64,000 nucleotides of DNA from Variibacter gotjawalensis (GTDB lineage Bacteria > Pseudomonadota > Alphaproteobacteria > Rhizobiales > Xanthobacteraceae). The DNA is taken from the NCBI RefSeq assembly GCF_002355335.1, contig NZ_AP014946.1, positions 1,813,501 to 1,877,500 of the forward strand, in the 5' to 3' direction. Below, piece by piece: positions 45,449-54,692 of this stretch. Position 1 is the stretch's first letter. Every line of letters begins with the position of its first letter. The notes under the pieces were generated by a model. That model was not told where the DNA came from, ran no database searches, and worked only from the letters and a program-made list of their open reading frames with translations. The position numbers and the translations under genes are program-made.

Positions 45449-45724
45449 ATGTTCAAACGCTATTGTGCCGCCGTGGGCCTCGCGCTCGCGGCGCTGTCCG
45501 CTCCGGCCGCCGCCCAGCAGGGCTCTTGGTGTGCGGAAGCGGGCGGCCGCAGCGCTTATCAGAATTGCTACTACTACTCTTTCCAACAGTGCCTTGCCGC
45601 CGTCAGCGGCGTCGGCGGATCATGCCGCCCAAATTGGTCGGCCGGCCGCCGATCCGGCGTTTGGTGGGAAGACGAGCAATATGACGAGCCGCCGCCGCCA
45701 CGCCGCCGTTCCCGGAGGTACTAA
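45449..45724 (+). CDS. DUF3551 family small secreted protein (1 of 3)
   Basis: 91 aa. Signal peptide about 1-22 (ends AAAQ). Mature part has WCAEAG, NCYYYSFQQCLAAVSGVGGSCRPNW, the cysteine pattern of DUF3551 (WC...C.Y.S..QC...G..G.C..N), then a basic Pro/Arg tail. Such proteins are common in bradyrhizobial genomes and of unknown function. It is first of three DUF3551 genes in the same direction, three bases before the next. Confidence 0.85.
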   Translation: MFKRYCAAVGLALAALSAPAAAQQGSWCAEAGGRSAYQNCYYYSFQQCLAAVSGVGGSCRPNWSAGRRSGVWWEDEQYDEPPPPRRRSRRY

Positions 45725-45727
45725 GCC

Positions 45728-46006
45728 ATGCGCAATATCTTGACCTTATCTGCAGCCGCCCTCGGCCTCGCGTTGATCGCTTCGCCCGCTTCGGCGCAAG
45801 GCGGTCCGGCCGGTTCGCCGTATCGCTGGTGTGCCGGCTTCCAATCGTGGGGCGGTCAGTCGTTCAGCTGCAACTTCCGCACTTTCGAAGAGTGCCGCCA
45901 AGAGACCACGGGCGGCATGCGCGGCTGGTGTATGCTGAACCCGCGCTATACCGGTTCGGATTACGACGATGAACCGCGCCGCTATCGCCGGCCCGCTCGT
46001 TCTTGA
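45728..46006 (+). CDS. DUF3551 family small secreted protein (2 of 3)
   Basis: 92 aa. Signal peptide about 1-23 (ends ASAQ). Mature part: YRWCAGFQSWGGQSFSCNFRTFEECRQETTGGMRGWCMLNPRYTG, the four-cysteine DUF3551 core with an extra tryptophan-rich opening; then a basic tail. It stands three bases after gene 1 and overlaps the start of gene 3 by four bases (TTGA), so the three are one transcript. It resembles gene 3 more than gene 1. Confidence 0.87.
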   Translation: MRNILTLSAAALGLALIASPASAQGGPAGSPYRWCAGFQSWGGQSFSCNFRTFEECRQETTGGMRGWCMLNPRYTGSDYDDEPRRYRRPARS

Positions 46007-46293
46007 TCTTTGTGCGATGGGTCGCCGCGGTTGCATTGCTGCTCGCCGGAATTTCCGCGGCGAGCGCACAGTCTGTGGCATCACGCTATCCGTGGTGCAT
46101 GGGCATTCAGTCGTCGGAGCAAGGGCAATCAATTTCTTGCCCGTTCTCGACATTCGAAGAATGCCGCGCCGAAGCATCCCTAAATCGCGGCTGGTGTTTC
46201 CCGAATCCGCGGTATGTTGCTCAAGCGCCTGAAACAGCGCCGCAGTCTCAGCCGGAGCCGCCACCCGGCGCTCCGACCAAACGTCGCCGCTGA
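46003..46293 (+). CDS. DUF3551 family small secreted protein (3 of 3)
   Basis: 96 aa from a TTG that overlaps the previous stop (a GTG three codons on is the alternative). Signal peptide about 1-23 (ends ASAQ). The DUF3551 core reads YPWCMGIQSSEQGQSISCPFSTFEECRAEASLNRGWCFPNPRY; a Pro-rich tail follows. Tandem with two related genes, probably a local duplication series. It ends exactly where the convergent MATE gene begins its last codon. Confidence 0.85.
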   Translation: MIFVRWVAAVALLLAGISAASAQSVASRYPWCMGIQSSEQGQSISCPFSTFEECRAEASLNRGWCFPNPRYVAQAPETAPQSQPEPPPGAPTKRRR

Positions 46294-47619
46294 TTAGCCG
46301 AACGTTTTTTGCATCAGCGCCGGATAGCGCAGAGCCTGCAATCCGCCGCGCGCGCCTAGCAAGACGACCAGCGCGATCCACAGCCCCGTATTGCCGTAGC
46401 TCGATAGCGCCCACCACACCGCGAAATATGCTGCGAGCGACAGCAGCATCAAATTGCGCATGTCCTCTGTCCACGTCGCGCCGATGAAGATGCCGTCATA
46501 CGCGTAGGCAAACACTCCAGCGATCGGAGCGATGACCGCGAACATCAAAAACGCTTCGGCCGCAATGCGAACTTCCGGGCTCGCCGTCATCCATCCGATC
46601 AGCGTCGTGCCGAACAGCCAGAACACCAGCGCGACAATCACCGCGAGGCCAAAGCCCCAACCGATGCAAAGCTTCGTCGAGCGGCGAAACGCAGTCTCGT
46701 TGCGCGCGCCGACGGCGTGGCCGCACAACTGTTCCGCTGCCATCGCGAAGCCGTCGAGGAAGTAAGCCGCGATCATCACGAGATTGTTGAGCACCGCGTT
46801 GGCCGCGAGGATCGTGTCGCCTTGCTGTGCGCTCTGCGCCGTGAAGAACGCGAACGCGGTGATCAAAGCCGCCGTGCGGATCATGATGTCGCGGTTGACC
46901 GCCAGCATGCGCACGAATTTGGCGCGGTCGAACAACGCTTCGCGTTTGATCGGCGGTGCGCCGCGGCCGAGCCACGCCGCGATTGCGAGTCCGCCCGCAA
47001 GGCCGACAGCTTCGGCAATCACGGTGCCGAGCGCCGCGCCGGCGACGCTCATTTCGAAGCCCATGATGAGCAGCGCCGTCACCGCGATGTTGACGATGTT
47101 GATCAGCACCTGCAGGCCAAGCGCGAAATCCGTTCGCGCTTGTCCGATCAACCAGCCGAGCACCGCGTAGTTCGCGAGCGTGATCGGCGCCGCCCAAATG
47201 CGGATCGCAAAGTAGGTCTTCGCCGCTGCCGTCACATCCGGGCTCGCGCCCATCGTGCGATACGCGATCTCGCCGATCGGAATCTGCAGCACGACGATGG
47301 TGAGGCCGATACCGAACGCGAGCAGCAGCGCGCGCGCCAGCACGGTGCGTTGCTCCGCGATGTCGTGCGCGCCCATCGCCTGCGCGGTGAGCGCGACGGT
47401 GCCCATGCGCAAGAAGCCGAACAGCCAGAAGATGCAATCGAACACGACGGCGGAGATCGCGACCGCGCCAAGCAGATGAGCTTGCCCGAGTTGCCCGATC
47501 AACGCCGTGCCGACGATGCCGAGAAGCGGCGTCGTTAGATTCGCGAGTGTCATCGGCGCCGCGATCGCGAGAACGCGGCGGTGGGTCACGTCGACGGGGC
47601 GGGGGGATAGGTCGTGCAC
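46294..47619 (-). CDS. MATE-family multidrug/sodium antiporter
   Basis: 441 aa, twelve hydrophobic segments with the internal repeat of MATE transporters (VDVTHRRVLAIAAPMTLANLTTPLLGIVGTALIGQLG near the N-terminus resembles the DinF subgroup). The start is GTG. MATE proteins export cationic drugs or metabolites using sodium or proton gradients. No regulator is adjacent. It is tail to tail with the last DUF3551 gene and 71 bases from the DUF6460-like gene. Confidence 0.9.
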   Translation of the reverse strand: MHDLSPRPVDVTHRRVLAIAAPMTLANLTTPLLGIVGTALIGQLGQAHLLGAVAISAVVFDCIFWLFGFLRMGTVALTAQAMGAHDIAEQRTVLARALLLAFGIGLTIVVLQIPIGEIAYRTMGASPDVTAAAKTYFAIRIWAAPITLANYAVLGWLIGQARTDFALGLQVLINIVNIAVTALLIMGFEMSVAGAALGTVIAEAVGLAGGLAIAAWLGRGAPPIKREALFDRAKFVRMLAVNRDIMIRTAALITAFAFFTAQSAQQGDTILAANAVLNNLVMIAAYFLDGFAMAAEQLCGHAVGARNETAFRRSTKLCIGWGFGLAVIVALVFWLFGTTLIGWMTASPEVRIAAEAFLMFAVIAPIAGVFAYAYDGIFIGATWTEDMRNLMLLSLAAYFAVWWALSSYGNTGLWIALVVLLGARGGLQALRYPALMQKTFG

Positions 47620-47690
47620 GACGTGTATCTTAAACGATGAAGCCGCGGCGTCTCATGAAAAGACCCGCGGCTTCGATCAGTTCTGCTGAA

Positions 47691-47972
47691 CTATCGCGCT
47701 TGGCGCGAGCCCGATTTCACGAGGCGCGCGACGAACCAGATCGGCAGCACGATAACGGCGCCGAGCAGAAAGTAACGCCACACCCACGAGACGGCGTCCC
47801 AGCCCATCTCCCAGACGCCGCGAAAGAGACGTTCCACGCTGCGCAAAATATTCGCCGGGTCCAGGCCGAGCGCCGCCAAAACGACGCCGACCAAAATCGA
47901 CAGCAGGATCAGCCGAAAGGCGACTGCCGTCGGTGGTCCCCCCAGGAAGCGGCCCAGAAAGCCTTCTTGCAT
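47691..47972 (-). CDS. Small membrane protein, DUF6460-like
   Basis: 93 aa from the ATG at 47972, chosen for GAGGGA seven bases before it; the much longer frame upstream is rejected because it overlaps the ligase gene. Two hydrophobic segments (about 17-37, AFRLILLSILVGVVLAALGL; and about 65-85, YFLLGAVIVLPIWFVARLV) bracket a short amphipathic stretch with many Trp. The C-terminus is basic. Function unknown; related small proteins are widespread in the order. Confidence 0.72.
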   Translation of the reverse strand: MQEGFLGRFLGGPPTAVAFRLILLSILVGVVLAALGLDPANILRSVERLFRGVWEMGWDAVSWVWRYFLLGAVIVLPIWFVARLVKSGSRQAR

Positions 47973-48036
47973 CACGAATCCCTCTTGCGCAGCAGCGATT
48001 ATACCGCAGCGGTGGCGCAAATAGGGAGAGGGTCGC

Positions 48037-49680
48037 CTAACGTGAAGGGGCGAGCATTTTTTCCAGCGTCTCGAGCCGGTCGGCATCAACCGGTCGCTTG
48101 TCCCAGCGCAGCCGGCTGATCCGCGGGAAGCGCATTGCGACGCCCGAGCGATGCCGGGTCGACCGCTGCAAACCCTCGAATGCGACTTCAAACACGAGCC
48201 CTTGGTTCGGCTCGTGGACGACTTCGCGCACGGGCCCGAACCGGTTGACGGTGTGGTTGCGGACGAATTTGTCGATGTCGACGAGCTCTTCGTCCGTGAA
48301 GCCGAAATAAGCCTTGCCGACCGGCACCAGCTGCGCGCCGTCTTCGCCTTCGGTCCAGACACCGAACGTGTAGTCGGAATAATAGGACGAGCGTTTGCCG
48401 TGGCCGCGTTGGGCGTACATCAACACGGCGTCGACGATCGCTGGATCGCGCTTCCACTTCCACCACGGGCCTTTCGGACGTCCCGGAACGTAGAGCGCGT
48501 CACGCCGCTTCAGCATCACGCCCTCGACCGCATCCGCATCGTCTCCGGCACCGGCGGACGCCGGATCGGAACGCGCCGCGATCAGCTGCGGCCAGTCCTT
48601 GAATGCGATGATGGGCGAGAGCGAGATGCGAGGCTCGTCGAGTGCCTTCGCGAGCGCTTCGAGGCGCGGCCGCCGTTCGGCAAGCGTCAACGCGCGCAAG
48701 TCTTCGCCGTCGTGGGCGAGGAGATCGTAGGCGCGCAGATGCGCGGGAAATTCCTCGATCAGTTTCGCGGATAGCGTCTTGCGATTGAGCCGCTGCTGCA
48801 GGACGTTGAACGTCTGCACGCGGTCGTCGCGCACGACGAGGAGCTCGCCGTCGATCGCACCGTTGAATTTCAACGTGTCGCAGAGTTCCGGAAAACTCTT
48901 CGAGATGTCCTCGCCGGTGCGGGAATAGAGCCGCGCGACATGCTTGCCGTCGGCGTCAGTCCCCGCAACGGCTTGCACACGAATGCCGTCCCACTTCCAC
49001 TCGGCGAAATATTCGTCAGGATTGAGCGCTGCGAGCTCCGGCTCTTCGATAGCGTGCGAGAGCATGACGGGACGGAAGGGCGCCGCATTCGTATTCGCGG
49101 GTTTCTCGCCGCGCCCTTCGACCCAGGCGAAGAGTTCTTCGTACGGCGGCTCGAGCCCTGGCCACACAAGCTCGACATCGTTCGCTTCGATGCCGCCGAG
49201 CGCGGCGACAGACGTCTTCGCCAAACGCGCCGATACTCCGATACGGAGCGAGCCGGTGACGAGCTTCAACAACGCCCAGCGCCCCGTCTCGTCGAGCGTG
49301 TCGAGCCATCGCGTCAACTGTGCCGGCGCTTGGCTCTTGCCCAACGACGCCAGGGTGGTGACGACCTCGGACAAAGACGGCGCTTCCACAGCCTCCCGTT
49401 GCTCCGGCAATATCGGCCACATCAGCGCGACGGTCTCCGACAGATCGCCGACGTAATCGTAAGACATCGCGAACAGTTCGGGGTCGACACGATCTGAAAT
49501 CAACGTGCGGATCAGCGCGGGTTTCACATGCGTGAACGAGAGCGCACCGGTCAGCGCCGCGAGCGCATAGCCGCGATCCGGGTCCGGCGTTGTCCGGAAA
49601 TACTCCGTCATCTGCCGCAGCTTCGCGTTGCGGCTCGGCTCGTAGGCGAGACGGTCGATCAGCGCGGCGAAGCGGTTCAT
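48037..49680 (-). CDS. ATP-dependent DNA ligase of the Lhr/Exo repair cluster
   Basis: 547 aa. The nucleotidyl-lysine motif EWKWDGIR (227-234) has Lys229 as the AMP-accepting residue; RLYSRTGEDISKSFPE and WWKWKRDPAIVD are motifs III and V. An N-terminal ~200-residue helical domain precedes, as in the 'cisplatin damage response' ligases of this cluster. It seals nicks with ATP. Its start overlaps the exonuclease stop by four bases. The helicase and PdeM genes are 2.5 kb away on the other strand. Confidence 0.93.
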   Translation of the reverse strand: MNRFAALIDRLAYEPSRNAKLRQMTEYFRTTPDPDRGYALAALTGALSFTHVKPALIRTLISDRVDPELFAMSYDYVGDLSETVALMWPILPEQREAVEAPSLSEVVTTLASLGKSQAPAQLTRWLDTLDETGRWALLKLVTGSLRIGVSARLAKTSVAALGGIEANDVELVWPGLEPPYEELFAWVEGRGEKPANTNAAPFRPVMLSHAIEEPELAALNPDEYFAEWKWDGIRVQAVAGTDADGKHVARLYSRTGEDISKSFPELCDTLKFNGAIDGELLVVRDDRVQTFNVLQQRLNRKTLSAKLIEEFPAHLRAYDLLAHDGEDLRALTLAERRPRLEALAKALDEPRISLSPIIAFKDWPQLIAARSDPASAGAGDDADAVEGVMLKRRDALYVPGRPKGPWWKWKRDPAIVDAVLMYAQRGHGKRSSYYSDYTFGVWTEGEDGAQLVPVGKAYFGFTDEELVDIDKFVRNHTVNRFGPVREVVHEPNQGLVFEVAFEGLQRSTRHRSGVAMRFPRISRLRWDKRPVDADRLETLEKMLAPSR

Positions 49681-50705
49681 GCGGGCTCACCCGCGGGCGC
49701 TTCGTCGGTCTCTTCGCCGTAGCCGACGAGCCGCAAAGGCCGCGCACGCAACTGCCGCGTCTCGCACCAATGCACGAGAGCGTCTTCCTCGCCGTGCGTC
49801 ACCCAAATCTCCGATGCCCCGGTCGCCAGGATCGATGCGCAGAGCCCGTCCCAATCCGCATGATCCGAAATCACCAGCGGAAGCTCGACGCCGTTCTGTC
49901 GCGCGCGCGCCCGCACGCGCATCCAGCCGGATGCGTAGGCTGACAGCGGTTCCGGAAAGCGGCGCGTCCACCGATCCTGCAACGCCGATGTCGGGCACAA
50001 CGTGATCGTGCCGGCAAGCTCGTCCTTCTTCGCATCGCGCACGAGACGCAATTCGCCGAGATCGACACCTTGCGACGCGTAATACTTCATCAGCGCTTCC
50101 ATCGCGCCATGCAGATAGATCGGCGCCGCGTATCCGGCCTCGCGCAGCAGCGCGACGACACGCTGCGCTTTGCCGAGCGCATAAGCGCCGACGAGATGCG
50201 CGCGCTCCGGGAACAAAGCCACGGACGCCAGCAGCTTCTCGATCTGCTTCGCCGGATCTCCGTGACGGAACACAGGGAGACCGAACGTCGCTTCGGTGAT
50301 GAAGACATCGCAGCGGATCGGTTCGAACGACAGACACGTCGGATCGCGCACGTCCTTGTAATCGCCCGACGCGACGATGCGAAAGCCGTTGCGCTCGACG
50401 CAGATCTGCGCCGACCCGAGAATGTGTCCGGCCGGATGATACGTGACGTTGACCCCATTGATATCCAGCGTCTCGCCGAGCGGCGCTGCCTGCATACTCT
50501 CGGCAAAGTTTGCGCCGCAGCGGATCGTCATGATGTCGAGCGTCTCGCGCGTCGCCAGCACGGATGTGTGGCCGGCGCGCGCGTGATCCGAATGCCCATG
50601 CGTAATCAGCGCACGCTTTTGTGGGCGCATCGGGTCGATGTAAAAATCGCCCGGCGGGCAGTAGAGCCCCTGGGGGGTCGAGACCAGCAATTCTTCAGGA
50701 CGCAT
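49677..50705 (-). CDS. Ligase-associated DNA exonuclease (metallo-beta-lactamase fold)
   Basis: 342 aa. The metal motif ITHGHSDHARAGHTS (THGHSDH at 35-41) and SGDYKDVRDP belong to the beta-lactamase/beta-CASP-type nuclease fold; SDHADWDGL near the end is the motif C region. In this cluster the protein trims DNA ends and works with the ligase. Overlaps the ligase by four bases. The divergent gene at 50755 starts 49 bases away. Confidence 0.92.
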   Translation of the reverse strand: MRPEELLVSTPQGLYCPPGDFYIDPMRPQKRALITHGHSDHARAGHTSVLATRETLDIMTIRCGANFAESMQAAPLGETLDINGVNVTYHPAGHILGSAQICVERNGFRIVASGDYKDVRDPTCLSFEPIRCDVFITEATFGLPVFRHGDPAKQIEKLLASVALFPERAHLVGAYALGKAQRVVALLREAGYAAPIYLHGAMEALMKYYASQGVDLGELRLVRDAKKDELAGTITLCPTSALQDRWTRRFPEPLSAYASGWMRVRARARQNGVELPLVISDHADWDGLCASILATGASEIWVTHGEEDALVHWCETRQLRARPLRLVGYGEETDEAPAGEPA

Positions 50706-50754
50706 GGCACCTTAGATATGTATAGAAGGCGGCAACGCTAAGGAAACGTAAGCC

Positions 50755-51690
50755 TTGAACAACCGCCCGCCGCTGTTTTTGTTCTCCGGCGATCTCATCG
50801 CAGATCGCCGCTATGAATACGCGCAAGATTTCGCCGAGCGCGGCGATCTCGCCGCCGCCGCCGATCTCTACGCGCAGGCCGCCGAACGCGCGCCGGGTTT
50901 CGCCTCCGCTTGGTATGCGCTCGGCGATGTCCGCGAGCGGCTCGGCGACAACGCCACCGCGATCGAAGCCTTCGTGCAAGCCCGCACCGCCGATCCGGAC
51001 GATCGCATGGGGGCCGGTGTCCGACTCGCGCGGCTTGGTGCTGCACCCGCGGAAGGCGCCATGTCGGCCGCCTATGTCCGCTCGGTGTTCGATCAATACG
51101 CGCCCGACTTCGACCGCGCCCTTATCAAAGGCCTCGCGTATCGTGGCCCCGAACTTTTATGCGAGGCTGTGGCCACAGTCTGTCAGCAGCGACAGCGCGA
51201 TGTCGCGTTCCGAAAAGCGCTCGATCTCGGTTGCGGAACCGGCCTTGCCGGGGAACTTTTCGGGCCGAAGGTCGAAAGCCTCGAAGGCGTTGACCTCTCG
51301 CCCGCGATGGTCGCGCTGGCCGAGGCGCGCAGCTGCTACGCCGCCGTTCATGTCGGCGAAATGCTGGAGCATGTGCGAACGCGCGACGACGCCAGCTACG
51401 ATCTCGTCATCGCGGCTGATGCGCTCGTCTATCTCGGCGACCTTGAACCGCTCTTCCGAGACCTCGCCCGCGTTATAGAGCCGGGCGGCCTGTTCGCGTT
51501 TTCGGTCGAGGCCCATGACGGGGACGGCGTCGTCCTCGGTGAAAAGCTGCGTTACGCTCACGCCCGGCCTTACGTCGAGAGAACGCTTGCGGCATGCGGG
51601 TTTCTGCCGCTTCACGTCGAACCGAATTCGACCCGCCAAGAGGGCGGCCGCGCTGTCCCTGGCCTCATCGTCGTCGCCGTGCGAGAGTGA
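50755..51690 (+). CDS. TPR-containing SAM-dependent methyltransferase
   Basis: 311 aa from a TTG with AAGGAA nine bases upstream. The first ~85 residues hold two tetratricopeptide-like helix pairs (YAQDFAERGDLAAAADLYAQAAERAPGFASAWYALGDV). The rest is a class I methyltransferase with the SAM loop ALDLGCGTGLAG and the later LVIAADALVYLGDLEPLF. Substrate unknown. It lies between the two halves of the ligase-associated repair cluster. Confidence 0.87.
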   Translation: MNNRPPLFLFSGDLIADRRYEYAQDFAERGDLAAAADLYAQAAERAPGFASAWYALGDVRERLGDNATAIEAFVQARTADPDDRMGAGVRLARLGAAPAEGAMSAAYVRSVFDQYAPDFDRALIKGLAYRGPELLCEAVATVCQQRQRDVAFRKALDLGCGTGLAGELFGPKVESLEGVDLSPAMVALAEARSCYAAVHVGEMLEHVRTRDDASYDLVIAADALVYLGDLEPLFRDLARVIEPGGLFAFSVEAHDGDGVVLGEKLRYAHARPYVERTLAACGFLPLHVEPNSTRQEGGRAVPGLIVVAVRE

Positions 51691-51714
51691 CGTCAAGAAC
51701 ATTGGGGGGGAAGC

Positions 51715-52110
51715 ATGACGATCGAACTCAAGTATCTCGTCTTCAGCATCATTCTTGGCATCATCCAACTTATGGCCGCCGCGATGGCCGGAACCATGGA
51801 CCGCGGCCTGCGCTGGAATATGGGCCCGCGCGATACGACGCGGCGGGAACTCAGCCCAGTCGCCGGCCGGCTCGAACGCGCCTTCAAGAATTTCCTGGAG
51901 ACATTTGCGTTTTTCGCCGCTGCGGTTCTCGTTGCGCATGCGCTCAACGTGCATTCTTGGATGACCACCTGGGGCGTGATGCTCTACTTCTGGGCCCGCG
52001 TCGCCTACGTGCCGATCTATGCGGCCGGTATTTCGGCGCTCCGCACTGCGGTCTGGGGCGTTTCGGTGGTCGGCATCGTGTTGCTCCTCGCTGCACTGCT
52101 GACGCGCTGA
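51715..52110 (+). CDS. MAPEG family membrane protein
   Basis: 131 aa with four hydrophobic segments (about 5-22, 51-70, 80-95, 108-129). The second half, NFLETFAFFAAAVLVAHALNVHSWMTTWGVMLYFWARVAYVPIYAAG, fits the MAPEG family (membrane-associated eicosanoid/glutathione metabolism). Bacterial members are of unknown or glutathione-transferase role. It lies 24 bases after the methyltransferase and 38 before the helicase. Confidence 0.88.
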   Translation: MTIELKYLVFSIILGIIQLMAAAMAGTMDRGLRWNMGPRDTTRRELSPVAGRLERAFKNFLETFAFFAAAVLVAHALNVHSWMTTWGVMLYFWARVAYVPIYAAGISALRTAVWGVSVVGIVLLLAALLTR

Positions 52111-52148
52111 CGCTGGCGTAACGCGCGAGCGGGCATTAATTCTACCCG

Positions 52149-54692
52149 GTGTCCGATCGCGCCGAACTTCCCGAAAACTTCCGTCGCTGGTTCGCAAGCC
52201 GCGGCTGGGCGCCGCGCGCGCATCAGCTCGAACTGCTGGCGCGTGCGCGTGAGGGGCGGTCGGTCCTGCTGATCGCGCCGACCGGTGCCGGCAAGACGCT
52301 TGCGGGCTTTTTGCCGACGCTTGTCGAGCTCGCCGATCGCCGCAGCAGAAAAGCGGAACCCACAAAGCTGCGCTCCACCGGCAGCGGTGTCGCGCGCGAA
52401 GGCGGGCTGCACACGCTCTACATTTCGCCGCTGAAGGCGCTCGCGGTGGATATCGCGCGCAATCTCGAACGGCCGGTCGACGAGATGGATCTGCCGATCC
52501 GGCTCGAAACACGCACCGGCGACACGCCGGTGTCGAAGCGCCAGCGCCAGCGGCGTGATCCGCCGGATATTCTGCTGACGACGCCGGAGCAGCTTGCGCT
52601 GCTGCTCGCGACCGCAGATGCCCCGTTTTTGTTCGGCAACCTGCGCCGCGTCATTCTGGACGAGCTGCATTCGCTGGTGTTGTCGAAGCGCGGCGATCTA
52701 CTTTCGCTCGGCCTCGCGCGTCTGTTCGCACTGGCGCCCAATCTCGCGACCACCGGATTGTCCGCGACGGTCGCGGAGCCGGATGAGCTCTGCCGTTTCC
52801 TCGTGCCGCAGCGCGACGGCGCGGCGTGGCACAGCGATCTCGTCATCGCGGAGGCGGGCGCGCAGCCGCATGTCTCGATGCTCGACACCAAAGAACATCT
52901 GCCGTGGTCCGGTCACATGGCGCGTCACGCGCTGCCGGAGGTCTACGATCTCATCGGCAAGCACCGCACGAGCCTCATCTTCGTCAACACGCGCGCGCAG
53001 GCCGAATTCCTGTTTCAGGAACTCTGGGGCATCAACGAAGAGAACCACGCGATCGCGCTGCATCACGGCTCGCTCGATGTGACGCAGCGGCGCAAGGTCG
53101 AAGACGCGATGGCGGCCGGAAAGCTCCGCGCCGTCGTTTGTACGTCGTCGCTCGACCTCGGCGTCGACTGGGGCGACGTCGATCTCGTCATCAATGTCGG
53201 CGCGCCGAAGGGCTCGTCGCGCCTGATGCAGCGGATCGGACGCGCCAATCACCGCCTTGACGAGCCGTCTCGCGGCATTCTTGTGCCGGCCAATCGCTTC
53301 GAGGTGCTCGAATGCAGTGCCGCGATCGAAGCCGTCGAGGACAATGCGCAGGATACGCCGCCGCTGCGCACCGGCGCGCTCGACGTGCTGGCGCAGCATA
53401 TGCTGGGGCGCGCTTGCGGCGAGCCGTTTCACGCCGACGATCTGTTCGAGGAAGTGCGTCGCGCCGCGCCTTATGCGGATCTGACGCGCGACGATTTCGA
53501 CAGCGTGCTCGATTTCGTCGCGACCGGCGGCTATGCGCTGAAAAGCTACGAGCGCTTCGCGAAAATCCGCCAAGGCAAGGACGGCCGCTGGCGCGTCGCG
53601 CATCCGCGCATCGCGCAGAGTTATCGCATGAATGTCGGCACCATCGTCGAATCCGATACGCTTAAAGTTCGCCTCGTGCGCTCGCGCGGCAATGCGTCCG
53701 GCCACACTGGCGCGATTTCGCGAGGCGGTCGCGTGCTCGGCGAAATCGAGGAATATTTCATCGAGCAGCTGGTGCATGGCGACACCTTCGTCTTCGGCGG
53801 CGAAATTCTGAAATACGAAGCGCTGGTCGAGAACGAGGTTTACGTCTCGCGTGCTGCCTCCAGCGACGCGAAAGTGCCGTCCTACGCAGGCGGGCGATTT
53901 CCGCTGTCGACTTACTTGGCGTCGCGCGTGCGTGCACTACTCGCGGATGCGAATGCATGGAAGCATTTGCCCGAGCAAGTGCGCGAGTGGCTCGAACTGC
54001 AAAAGTGGCGCTCGGTCATTCCGCCCGCCGGCGATCTGCTGGTCGAAACATTCGAGCGCTCGAACCGTCACTACCTCGTCTGCTATCCGTTCGAAGGCCG
54101 CCTCGCGCATCAGACGCTCGGCATGCTGCTGACAAGGCGGCTGGAGCGCGCGCGGCTGCGGCCGCTCGGCTTCGTTGCCAACGAATACGCGCTCGCAATT
54201 TGGTGCGTTGGCGATATCTCGCAGCGGATCGCGCGCGGCGAAGTGAAACTCGATGCGCTGTTCGACGAGGACATGCTCGGCGACGACCTCGATGCTTGGC
54301 TCGCCGAGTCCGCGTTGATGAAGCGCACATTCCGCAACTGCGCGATCATCGCGGGTCTGATCGAGCGCCGGTTTCCCGGTAAGGAAAAATCACAACGTCA
54401 GATGACGATCTCGACCGATCTCGTCTACGACGTTTTACGAAAACATCAGCCGGATCACATGCTTCTGCGCGCCAGCGCGCAAGAGGCCGCAACGGGCCAG
54501 CTCGATATCCGCCGCGTCGGACAATTGCTCTCGCGTATCCGTGGCCGAATCATCCATAAAGCGCTCGAGCGCGTGTCGCCGCTTGCGGTGCCGGTATTGC
54601 TCGAAATAGGCCGCGAACATGTGGCCGGCGAAGATGCTGACTCTTTCTTGACCGAGGTCGCCGAAGAGTTGGTCAAAGAGGCGATGGGATGA
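52149..54692 (+). CDS. Ligase-associated DEXH-box helicase (Lhr-core type)
   Basis: 847 aa, GTG start. Walker A APTGAGKT is at 43-50 and the DEXH box is DELH at 171-174 (VILDELHSLVL). Further motifs: SGLSATV, TSSLDLGVDWGDVD, and QRIGRANHRLD. The C-terminal ~450 residues are the Lhr-type winged-helix/beta-barrel region. It is a 3'-5' DNA translocase/helicase. Its stop overlaps the PdeM start by four bases; with the ligase and exonuclease it makes the four-gene repair set. Confidence 0.94.
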   Translation: MSDRAELPENFRRWFASRGWAPRAHQLELLARAREGRSVLLIAPTGAGKTLAGFLPTLVELADRRSRKAEPTKLRSTGSGVAREGGLHTLYISPLKALAVDIARNLERPVDEMDLPIRLETRTGDTPVSKRQRQRRDPPDILLTTPEQLALLLATADAPFLFGNLRRVILDELHSLVLSKRGDLLSLGLARLFALAPNLATTGLSATVAEPDELCRFLVPQRDGAAWHSDLVIAEAGAQPHVSMLDTKEHLPWSGHMARHALPEVYDLIGKHRTSLIFVNTRAQAEFLFQELWGINEENHAIALHHGSLDVTQRRKVEDAMAAGKLRAVVCTSSLDLGVDWGDVDLVINVGAPKGSSRLMQRIGRANHRLDEPSRGILVPANRFEVLECSAAIEAVEDNAQDTPPLRTGALDVLAQHMLGRACGEPFHADDLFEEVRRAAPYADLTRDDFDSVLDFVATGGYALKSYERFAKIRQGKDGRWRVAHPRIAQSYRMNVGTIVESDTLKVRLVRSRGNASGHTGAISRGGRVLGEIEEYFIEQLVHGDTFVFGGEILKYEALVENEVYVSRAASSDAKVPSYAGGRFPLSTYLASRVRALLADANAWKHLPEQVREWLELQKWRSVIPPAGDLLVETFERSNRHYLVCYPFEGRLAHQTLGMLLTRRLERARLRPLGFVANEYALAIWCVGDISQRIARGEVKLDALFDEDMLGDDLDAWLAESALMKRTFRNCAIIAGLIERRFPGKEKSQRQMTISTDLVYDVLRKHQPDHMLLRASAQEAATGQLDIRRVGQLLSRIRGRIIHKALERVSPLAVPVLLEIGREHVAGEDADSFLTEVAEELVKEAMG

